From contig CALJPB010000002.1 of assembly GCA_937981305.1 (NCBI GenBank), positions 1 to 5,050 of the forward strand: a stretch of DNA of 5,050 nucleotides, in the 5' to 3' direction. A model generated the notes under the pieces. That model had not been told where the DNA came from. It worked only from the letters and a program-made list of their open reading frames with translations, and did no database searches. Every line of letters starts with the position of its first letter. Within the stretch, counting starts at the first letter, position 1. Source of the stretch: an uncultured Selenomonas sp. (GTDB lineage Bacteria > Bacillota > Negativicutes > Selenomonadales > Selenomonadaceae). The position numbers and the translations under genes are program-made. Positions 1 through 5,050 of the stretch are shown here, piece after piece.

Positions 1-740
1 CTTGCAATATCGGTTCCATAGCCGAAATGCACAAGGTCGGCAGCGCGTGCAGCATCGGTTGCTGTAAATCCCGAAAGACCGTCTGCACCGTAGTCAAAAA
101 GACATGGATGCATTGGGACGGAGGGACCAACGAGGACAGTCACGGCATTCCTTGAGAGTTCCAAGAGGCGCGGCAGGGTCTTATTCGCAAACGTCGCGCC
201 CGTCATAAAGACAAAATCCTGCTGCGGCAGGAGGAACTCCGCCGCCTCAGCCGGATAGTCCCCCCACTCGGGCTGCATCTCAAGGATGCAGAGGTCACAG
301 ATGGACTCCCACTTCTTTTGAAAGTGGGGAAAATGTCCGACAACGGCAACCTTCTTCCCGCGAATCTGCTCCGTATACATGGCGAATGCTTCGAGCTTTT
401 TGCGCTCGTCGAGTGTCTTGGCAGAGGCATCGTCTCCGTGAAATCCCTGCATCGCCTCCACCTTCGACGGCTGATTGTAAAATGCGTTGATGGCGGCAGC
501 GGCAATGGATGCCTCCTGCCCTTGCCACGAGCGCACGTACTCTCCCGCTTCGCGCAGCGAGCAGCCGAGAAAGCTCTCCCTGCGCAGACGCGGACGGCTG
601 TATGCAGGGATTGTCATGCAGACACCGACCAGACTTCCTGCGCGGACGTACGTCCACGGACGCCCGACCGCATAGTCGTCAATGCAGATGTCCTGTGGGA
701 GACCTGCGATGATCTCATCGTAAATATTCCAGTAGTTCAA
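1..740 (-). CDS. DUF4213/DUF364 domain protein (putative heavy-metal chelation), 3' end cut by window edge
   Basis: Open frame of 246 codons from a TTG at 740 that runs off the left edge. Family members are about 250 residues, so only a short C-terminal tail should be missing. Residues 1 to about 90 fit the DUF4213 enolase-N-like domain. From about 125 the DUF364 Rossmann-like domain follows: the strand KKVAVVGHFPHF (129-140), then TGATFANKTLPRLLELS (180-196), GPSVPMHP (205-212) and LFDYGADGLSG (214-224), all hallmark blocks of this family. The family is thought from structural work to bind metal or a metal-chelate ligand; no reaction is established. The TTG start is chosen because GGAGGT lies 6 bases upstream. 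An in-frame ATG at 758 would add six residues but has only a weak ribosome site. The gene points away from a decayed iron-type ABC ATPase and lies downstream of the nitrogenase-like pair, suggesting metal metabolism (inference). Family call is firm, function is not. Confidence 0.88.
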   Translation of the reverse strand, partial: MNYWNIYDEIIAGLPQDICIDDYAVGRPWTYVRAGSLVGVCMTIPAYSRPRLRRESFLGCSLREAGEYVRSWQGQEASIAAAAINAFYNQPSKVEAMQGFHGDDASAKTLDERKKLEAFAMYTEQIRGKKVAVVGHFPHFQKKWESICDLCILEMQPEWGDYPAEAAEFLLPQQDFVFMTGATFANKTLPRLLELSRNAVTVLVGPSVPMHPCLFDYGADGLSGFTATDAARAADLVHFGYGTDIA

Positions 741-746
741 GGAAAG

Positions 747-752
747 ACCTCC
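747..752 (-). promoter_or_regulatory. Ribosome binding site of the DUF364 gene
   Basis: GGAGGT on the minus strand, 6 bases before the TTG at 740. It lies downstream of the alternative in-frame ATG at 758, inside what would be that start's coding sequence, and so argues for the TTG as the real start. I see no convincing -10/-35 pair upstream, where the sequence is antisense to the ATPase remnant. Confidence 0.7.
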
Positions 753-769
753 ATTCATAGTTCTTCTAA

Positions 770-1116
770 TTGGCGCGTGCCATCGCGCAGCAGCCGCAGC
801 TCCTCTGCATGGATGAGCCGACGGCGAGCCTCGATTTCGGCAATCAGGTGCTCGTGATGAACCGCATCCGTACACTCAGTGCGGCGGGGATCACGGTTAT
901 GATGACGACACATGCACCAAGTCATGCCTTTTACTGTGCAGATCAGACTGCCATCATGGGGGGCGGGACGACGTGTTTTTCATGGGACAGACAAACGATA
1001 CGATCACAGAGGAACGACTCACAAAACTGTACGGGGTCACAGCGAAGATTGTCGGGTATGAACACATCCCCGAGACACTCACCTGTGTCCCCCTCCCACC
1101 ACAAGCGCATCAATGA
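770..1116 (+). pseudogene. Remnant of a FecE-type ABC transporter ATP-binding protein (iron-siderophore/cobalamin uptake), truncated and frameshifted
   Basis: The recognisable part starts abruptly at LARAIAQQPQLL (770 on), preceded in frame by a TAA at 767-769. It keeps Walker B (LLCMDEP, remnant residues 11-17), the D-loop SLD (20-22), the FecE-like stretch DFGNQVLVMNRI, and the H-loop His (48) in MMTTHAPSHAF. Walker A, the Q-loop and the LSGGQ signature are absent, so roughly the first 60% of a 250-residue ATPase is gone. At a run of six G (958-963) the frame breaks. Adding one G gives IMGGRDDVFFMG followed by ITEERLTKLYGV and a tail ending CVPLPPQAHQ with a TGA at 1114-1116, the expected FecE C-terminus. 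The intact protein would energise a BtuCD/FecCD-type importer. No permease or binding-protein gene is in the window. With no ATP-binding P-loop it cannot be a working ATPase even if the frameshift is a sequencing error. Confidence 0.87.
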
Positions 1117-1121
1117 GAAAT

Positions 1122-1163
1122 GGGGCTGCTGCACGAAAGAACTGTGCAGCAGCCCCGTTTTTT
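1122..1163 (+). terminator. Rho-independent terminator of the ABC remnant, possibly bidirectional
   Basis: A perfect 13-bp inverted repeat (GGGGCTGCTGCAC at 1122-1134 with its complement at 1144-1156) closes a 9-base loop. On the plus strand six T follow at 1158-1163, just after the ATPase stop at 1116. On the minus strand it sits 22 bases past the stop of the nitrogenase-like gene, but there the stem is followed by ATTTCTC, a poor T-run. Termination of the minus-strand operon is therefore plausible but weaker. Confidence 0.9.
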
Positions 1164-1178
1164 CATAGAGCAGCCATC

Positions 1179-2471
1179 TTATCCATGTAAACCTGTGCGG
1201 ACAGACAGCTCGCGCCTGAGCACGCTCCCGTTCCAGAGGGTGTCCTCGATGTGCCGTGCGCCGCGCAGCCCCATAAACGGTTGATCCGAGATGTGCAGGC
1301 GATCCACGACGGGATAGGCGACGGGGACGTAGAGCATCCTGCGCGGGTCGGCAAGTACGGACTCGCTGCTGCTCCCCATGAGCAGACCACGCTCCATTGA
1401 CGCAAGGAGTTCCTGCGCCCGTGCGGTATCCGTCTCCGAGAGCTGCTCGTCCGCGATCTGTGCGGCAGCAGCGTCCTCGCGCAGCTGCGCTGCAACCGCG
1501 AGATGGCGCACATCCGCCCACTCCGTCCGCAGTGCCTCGGCAAGTCCCCACGCCGACGAGCGCGGCGCACGGATGAGCGCAGTATCAAAGAGCAGCTCTC
1601 CCCACGTGTTCTTGAGATCGTTGATCCGTAGGAAATCTCTGCGCTCCGCCTCGTCGATCTCTGCAATGACATCGTCCCCGTGCGCGGGCGGCAATGCGGC
1701 AAAGACCGCCGCAAGCCACCGCCGCGTCCCCGCACGGCCGTACGGAGGAAGCGGCGCGATATACGGCGTGCCGCAGCGTTTCTCTATATATTTTGCCGCT
1801 GCAAGTCCGAGCTCGTCATGCACAACGATGTTAAGCTCCGCCTGTGCAAGGGCTCCGATATCCTCCGGCGGCATATCGCAGCCGAATACATGGCGCACCT
1901 CATACCCCGCCCCCGTCAGCAGGCGTACAAGCTCCCGCGCATCATTCTCACCGTTGTAGTAGGATGAGGTCATGCCGATGAGGTTGACCCCGTGCCGCAC
2001 CTCTCCCTGTGCCCCGCCGAGCAACACATCGAGCATCGCGCAGGCAGCACGCGCCCATCCGTCTGCAAAGCTGCCAACCAGCCCGCCGCTGTCAATAGCG
2101 ACCACGGGGCAGGTCACCCCCGCCGCGCGTGCAATCGCACCGACATCATCGCCGATCAGACTTGCCGAACTGCCGCTAATGACGGCGAGCAGCGCGGGCG
2201 GATGGTCGATATGCGGCTGCAGGGCTTCGCGCAGATACTCCTCCGCACCGAACACAATTGCATCGTTGTCGAGCTGTGTGCACTTCATGCGGTGCGAGAT
2301 GTCGCTATGGCTCTGCTCGATGTGCCGCTGGGTAAAGAGATAGCACCACAGCGGGCCGTTGACAATCACGGCACAGCCAGGAAGCCCCGCGAAGAACGCC
2401 GCCGCGCCGGTCAGCGCACAGCTCTCCATCCACACGGACATATCGTCGAAGGAGAGAACTTCCTCATCCAT
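1179..2471 (-). CDS. Nitrogenase component 1-like protein, NifK/BchB-type partner (second subunit of pair)
   Basis: 430 residues, somewhat shorter than NifK, and part of the oxidoreductase/nitrogenase component 1 family. N-terminal block: C18, then GLPGCAVIVNGPLWC with C43, then KCTQLDNDAIVFGAEEYL (63-80), matching the NifK-style cysteine and 'D-A-x-V-F-G' pattern. The block SGSSASLIGDD (99-109) aligns with the NifK segment carrying the third P-cluster Cys, but here that position is Ser101. The middle domain has YYNGENDARELVRLL and a typical 'ALAQAELNIVV...AAKYIEKRCGTPYI' region. The C-terminal third has PVAYPVVDRLHISDQPFMGLRGARHIEDTL, the usual 'P-x-x-D-R...G-x-x-G' signature. It would pair with the upstream gene product to hold an iron-sulfur cluster and take electrons from a NifH-like ATPase, which is not seen here. 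The start overlaps the previous stop (ATGGATGA), implying translational coupling. Family is firm; substrate is unknown and nitrogen fixation is unlikely. Confidence 0.9.
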   Translation of the reverse strand: MDEEVLSFDDMSVWMESCALTGAAAFFAGLPGCAVIVNGPLWCYLFTQRHIEQSHSDISHRMKCTQLDNDAIVFGAEEYLREALQPHIDHPPALLAVISGSSASLIGDDVGAIARAAGVTCPVVAIDSGGLVGSFADGWARAACAMLDVLLGGAQGEVRHGVNLIGMTSSYYNGENDARELVRLLTGAGYEVRHVFGCDMPPEDIGALAQAELNIVVHDELGLAAAKYIEKRCGTPYIAPLPPYGRAGTRRWLAAVFAALPPAHGDDVIAEIDEAERRDFLRINDLKNTWGELLFDTALIRAPRSSAWGLAEALRTEWADVRHLAVAAQLREDAAAAQIADEQLSETDTARAQELLASMERGLLMGSSSESVLADPRRMLYVPVAYPVVDRLHISDQPFMGLRGARHIEDTLWNGSVLRRELSVRTGLHG

Positions 2472-3771
2472 AGATCAGCCCTCCTCTGTCCGTATGCCGA
2501 TAGAGTACGTGCTCCATATCCTCGATGAGCTGCCGCTCCATCGCCCATCCGACCGTGGGCAGCTTGCCGAGCAGGATCTGCCGCAGCTCTACGTCCACGA
2601 GTTCATGCGTGGTAAAGACGAAATCCGCTGTTCGCAGCAGATCCTCGCTCGCAGAATCCTCCACCGCAAGGATCGGTACATCCGTACACTGACGCAGCCC
2701 TTCCTCCACTGCGGCACGCTGCTCCTCCGTAAAGAGCGCGAGGAGGATAATTCCGGCAAGATGTACGCCCGCCTTTTCGATCAGACGCAGGAGAATCTCG
2801 GGCTGCAGCCAGTGCAGTTCACGCCCGACGACCAGCACTGTGCGCCGCCCGTTAAGCCTCTCCCGCGCACGCATGAGAACGCGCTTGAACGCCTCCTCCT
2901 CGCGTCGGATCACCTCCTCCGCCTCCGACGCACGCCCGCACCGTGTACCAATGCAGCGCAGCCAATGTGCGGTCTCCTCCGCCCCGCCCGCAAACGACTC
3001 GGCAAAGTACGGCGTACCGAAGCGCGTGTGCAGCTCCTCTGCGAACGCGACGAGCATCTCCTGTTTTTCATCCGACATCGCACTGCCGAGCACGACGAGC
3101 AGCTCCGCCTCCGACACCGCCTGTATCTCATCCAACGGCGTATAGGTGGGGAACTGTACCGTAAGCTGCAGCCCGATCCCCGCAAGCAGGCGCTTCAGCT
3201 CCTGCACATAGGCGCTATAGAGCCCGCCGTAGTCGCCGAGAAACGCTACCGTCCCCTGACGCGTCCGCGCGGGCGGCTGCATAAAGCGGTCAGTCAGCAC
3301 ACGCGCAACCGAGAGATAGCCATCAAAGGACTCATTGTCCAAAAAGCCGCTCGTAGAAACTGCCACCACGGGCAGGCCGAGCTCCTCCTCCATCTCCTCG
3401 GCCACCGCCCGTGTATCGTCTCCGATGATGCCGCTCACGCAGGAACCGCCGATAAAGACAGCACGCGGATGATACTTCTCCGCCGCATAGCGGACGCACG
3501 CACGCAACCGATCCACCGCACCGAACACCGCATCGCCCTCACCGATGCCGCTTGTGAGGAGCGGTACGGGCGACGGCGGTGCATACGTGCCCGCACCGAC
3601 CAGACGGTGAAAGCTGCCGACATCCTTTTCACGCACCACATGCGCACAGGAGCGTGGGCTGTGAAAGATGACCAGTGCGCCCCGCACGTACGAGAGCGCC
3701 CACCAGACAGCGGGCATACTACAACTGCACTGCGCACGTCGCACGCCTGCTCTTTTTACCTTAATTGCCAT
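2464..3771 (-). CDS. Nitrogenase component 1-like protein, NifD/BchN-type partner (first subunit of pair)
   Basis: 435 residues of the oxidoreductase/nitrogenase component 1 family. C15 and C17 are followed by MPAVWWAL and then VIFHSPRSCAHVV with C42. The 25-residue C17-C42 spacing resembles NifD Cys62-Cys88. Next come TSGIGEGDAVFGAVDRL (74-90) and IGGSCVSGIIGDD (108-120), whose C112 matches the third P-cluster ligand. So three cysteine ligands are kept. A second Rossmann-like domain starts near GTVAFLGDYGG, with SEAELLVVLGSAM and FGTPYFAESF following. A third begins at RRTVLVVGRELHWLQPEILL. I could not assign counterparts of the FeMo-cofactor ligands Cys275/His442 of NifD. Likely role: the cluster-bearing half of a reductase heterodimer with the downstream protein; substrate unknown. 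The gene follows aroE by 42 bases. The ATG at 3771 is the only ATG that keeps C15-C17, because TGA lies in frame four codons upstream of it. Its nearest strong Shine-Dalgarno (GGAGGA, 3786-3791) is 14 bases away, longer than usual. Confidence 0.9.
   Translation of the reverse strand: MAIKVKRAGVRRAQCSCSMPAVWWALSYVRGALVIFHSPRSCAHVVREKDVGSFHRLVGAGTYAPPSPVPLLTSGIGEGDAVFGAVDRLRACVRYAAEKYHPRAVFIGGSCVSGIIGDDTRAVAEEMEEELGLPVVAVSTSGFLDNESFDGYLSVARVLTDRFMQPPARTRQGTVAFLGDYGGLYSAYVQELKRLLAGIGLQLTVQFPTYTPLDEIQAVSEAELLVVLGSAMSDEKQEMLVAFAEELHTRFGTPYFAESFAGGAEETAHWLRCIGTRCGRASEAEEVIRREEEAFKRVLMRARERLNGRRTVLVVGRELHWLQPEILLRLIEKAGVHLAGIILLALFTEEQRAAVEEGLRQCTDVPILAVEDSASEDLLRTADFVFTTHELVDVELRQILLGKLPTVGWAMERQLIEDMEHVLYRHTDRGGLIYG
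2479..2486 (-). promoter_or_regulatory. Ribosome binding site of the second nitrogenase-like gene
   Basis: GAGGAGGG on the minus strand, 7 bases before the ATG at 2471 and inside the last codons of the upstream nitrogenase-like gene. It fixes this ATG as the start and supports coupled translation of the two subunits. Confidence 0.75.
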
Positions 3772-3813
3772 ACGGCTTCACTCGGTCCTCCAGTTCCTCA
3801 AACGCCATCGGTA

Positions 3814-4686
3814 TCAGTACCGCAAGGTGTTCCGTGCAAGTTCCTCGCGCAGCGTCCGTTTCATCAGTTCCATATCGGGACGCACACCTGTCCAGAGCGA
3901 AAACGCCTCCGCTCCCTGCGCGACAAGCATCGTCTCGCCGTTGATCGTTTCGCATCCCCGTGCCCGTGCCTCACGCAGAAAGCGCGTCTCGGCGGGCGTA
4001 TAGATCAGATCGTAGACGACCGCAGAGGGATTTATCACTGCCGCATCCACAGGCGGCATCTCCTCCGTGTGCGGTGTCATCCCCAGCGGCGTTGTCTGAA
4101 CCACAAGATCGGCATCGCTGCACGCAGCAATCCATGCGGAATCATCAAAGGATACCGCCCGCACATCGCCGTCCGCCGCAAAGTCCGCCGCAAGTGCCGC
4201 CCCCTTTGACGCATTGCGTACACCGATCACGACGGAGGAAATGCCGCTGCGCAGGAGTCCCCACAGTGCCGCCCGCGCCGCACCGCCCGCGCCGATGAGT
4301 ACAGCTTTTTTTCCTGTGAGCGCAATCCCCCGCTCCGCAAAGCCCGCGAGGAAACCGACGACATCCGTATTGTGCCCGACCATCCTGCCGTCCTCGATCA
4401 CAACGGTATTCACCGCCTGAATGCGCCGCGCATCCTCACTCAGCGCATCCAGCAGTGGGATGATCTCCGTCTTGAACGGAATCGTCACGTTGAATCCCGC
4501 AATGCCCGCGTTGCAGAGACCGCGCACCGCAGAAGAGAGGGCATCCGCACGCACGGGCAGAGCCGCATAGACATAGTTGAGCCCTGCGGCGTGCAGGGCT
4601 GCGTTCTGTATGATCGGTGAGAGGCTGTGTCCGATGGGTGCGCCGATAACGGCGAGCAGTCTTGTCTTTCCTGTAATCATATACAT
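3814..4686 (-). CDS. aroE: Shikimate dehydrogenase (NADP+)
   Basis: Reduces 3-dehydroshikimate to shikimate in the cytosolic pathway to chorismate and aromatic amino acids. At 290 residues it is of usual length. Substrate domain: IGAPIGHSLSP (14-24), FNVTIPFK (65-72, catalytic Lys72), AVNTVV (91-96), GHNTDVVGF (104-112, catalytic Asp108). Nucleotide domain: GAGGAARAA (132-140), VIGVRN (153-158) at the site of the usual N-R-T phosphate-binding motif, with Arg157 kept, VQTTPLGM (196-203), YDLIYTPAET (225-234). The C-terminus closes with NGETMLVAQGAEAFSLWTG, where the family usually has Gly-Leu or Leu-Gly after NG; here it is Glu-Thr. It follows the NAPRTase stop by one base, so it is in the same operon. 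Of two near starts, the ATG at 4680 (Met3) has AGGA 5 bases upstream and may be the true one, giving 288 residues; the ATG at 4686 has no clear ribosome site. Confidence 0.96.
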   Translation of the reverse strand: MYMITGKTRLLAVIGAPIGHSLSPIIQNAALHAAGLNYVYAALPVRADALSSAVRGLCNAGIAGFNVTIPFKTEIIPLLDALSEDARRIQAVNTVVIEDGRMVGHNTDVVGFLAGFAERGIALTGKKAVLIGAGGAARAALWGLLRSGISSVVIGVRNASKGAALAADFAADGDVRAVSFDDSAWIAACSDADLVVQTTPLGMTPHTEEMPPVDAAVINPSAVVYDLIYTPAETRFLREARARGCETINGETMLVAQGAEAFSLWTGVRPDMELMKRTLREELARNTLRY

Positions 4687-4689
4687 CCT
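4686..4689 (-). promoter_or_regulatory. Possible ribosome binding site favouring the Met3 start of aroE
   Basis: AGGA on the minus strand, overlapping the upstream TAG stop and the first aroE ATG, 5 bases ahead of the second ATG at 4680. It is short, so coupling to the preceding gene may matter more than this site. Confidence 0.4.
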
Positions 4690-5050
4690 AACTATGCTTG
4701 CCGCGCATATCGTCGAGCAGCCCCATCTTGACCTCGTAATACATCGGTGTCATATCGAGATAGTGACGGTGCGGATTCTCAAAGCGCTGCTCCTCCGGCC
4801 AGATTTCCTCCGTCAGCTGCTTTTGCACATATGCGCGAATCTCATCCAGTGACGGAAGCTCCTCCACTCTCTGTCCCTCACGCACATAAAGGCGGCGCAG
4901 GTTCACTGCCGAGAATCCCTCGAAGAAGCGATTCTTCCACGGCTTGCGCGGGTCAACATAGCGGAACGGCTTCGTGAGATCGATCTCCTCCCCCCGCATA
5001 GCGAGCATATCCGCGACCGCCTTGCCGTGCCTATCGTAGATACGATAGAG
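4688..5050 (-). CDS. pncB: Nicotinate phosphoribosyltransferase, C-terminal part (5' end beyond window)
   Basis: 120 residues plus a TAG stop; the frame is open to the right edge, starting LYRIYDRHGKAVADML. The family (about 480 residues) joins nicotinate and PRPP to nicotinate mononucleotide, the entry step of the Preiss-Handler NAD salvage route, with ATP hydrolysis. What is seen is the C-terminal domain: PFRYVDPRKPWKNRFF, then LRRLYVREGQRVEELPSLDEI and the ending RFENPHRHYLDMTPMYYEVK, all characteristic of the bacterial NAPRTase C-terminus. The catalytic barrel residues lie outside the window and cannot be judged. One base separates its stop from aroE, so the two are co-transcribed. An internal ATG at 5008 is not a start, because coding similarity continues upstream of it. 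Confidence 0.9.
   Translation of the reverse strand, partial: LYRIYDRHGKAVADMLAMRGEEIDLTKPFRYVDPRKPWKNRFFEGFSAVNLRRLYVREGQRVEELPSLDEIRAYVQKQLTEEIWPEEQRFENPHRHYLDMTPMYYEVKMGLLDDMRGKHS

Noticed and set aside
756..758. ATG as start of the DUF364 gene
   Set aside because: It is in frame, but the good ribosome site (747-752) lies between it and the TTG at 740, so the TTG fits better. I cannot fully exclude the ATG.
318..857. A 179-codon plus-strand frame
   Set aside because: It is antisense to the DUF364 gene, whose family motifs are clear, and then runs out of frame into the ATPase remnant.
755..860. Short minus-strand frame ending ...LRDGTRQLEEL just before the DUF364 start, resembling a protein C-terminus
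   Set aside because: It is exactly antisense to the conserved Walker B region of the ATPase remnant, so the reading is most simply coincidental.
1122..1156. Hairpin as part of a repeat family or CRISPR-like element
   Set aside because: Only one copy is seen, and its place between two convergent genes with a T-run explains it as a terminator.
943..1551. A 202-codon minus-strand frame across the terminator and the end of the nitrogenase-like gene
   Set aside because: It is out of frame with the well-supported gene, low in complexity (Arg/Gly/Ala) and crosses the hairpin.
1179..3771. True nitrogen-fixing NifDK
   Set aside because: Both proteins are short, one P-cluster Cys is Ser in the second subunit, FeMo-co ligands are not apparent, and no other nif gene is in the window.
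2359..4209. A 616-codon open frame on the plus strand
   Set aside because: It is antisense to both nitrogenase-like genes and part of aroE, is rich in Arg/His/Pro, and shows no recognisable domain. Long antisense frames are expected in GC-rich DNA with this codon bias.

Overview
The window is GC-rich bacterial DNA with tightly packed genes. Codon use and the protein sequences suggest an anaerobic Negativicutes bacterium (Selenomonas-like). That assignment is an impression from the proteins, not a measured match.

Layout, read from the right edge along the minus strand: the C-terminal third of a nicotinate phosphoribosyltransferase (4688-5050), shikimate dehydrogenase AroE (3814-4686, one base after it), then two nitrogenase-component-1-like proteins (2464-3771 and 1179-2471, overlapping by 8 bases). 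All four genes are co-directional with gaps of 42 bases or less, so they are probably one transcription unit. It ends at a strong hairpin at 1122-1156. That hairpin has a good T-run on the plus strand and only a poor one on the minus strand.

On the plus strand, converging on the same hairpin, lies the 3' part of a FecE-type iron/cobalamin ABC-transporter ATPase (770-1116). It lacks the Walker A and signature regions and carries a one-base frameshift, so it is a remnant. Homology stops about 30 bases before the TTG start of a divergent minus-strand gene (740 to beyond base 1). That gene encodes a DUF4213/DUF364 protein, a putative metal-chelation family, and is nearly complete at the left edge.

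The main biological interest is the nitrogenase-like pair. The first protein keeps three Cys at P-cluster-like positions (17, 42, 112). The second keeps two (18, 43) and has Ser at the third. The pair is therefore likely a reductase-type (NflD/BchN-BchB/Mar-like) catalytic component of unknown substrate rather than a nitrogen-fixing enzyme. No NifH-like partner is in the window. Its proximity to a DUF364 gene and a decayed metal-uptake ATPase hints at metal or metal-cofactor chemistry, but this is inference only.
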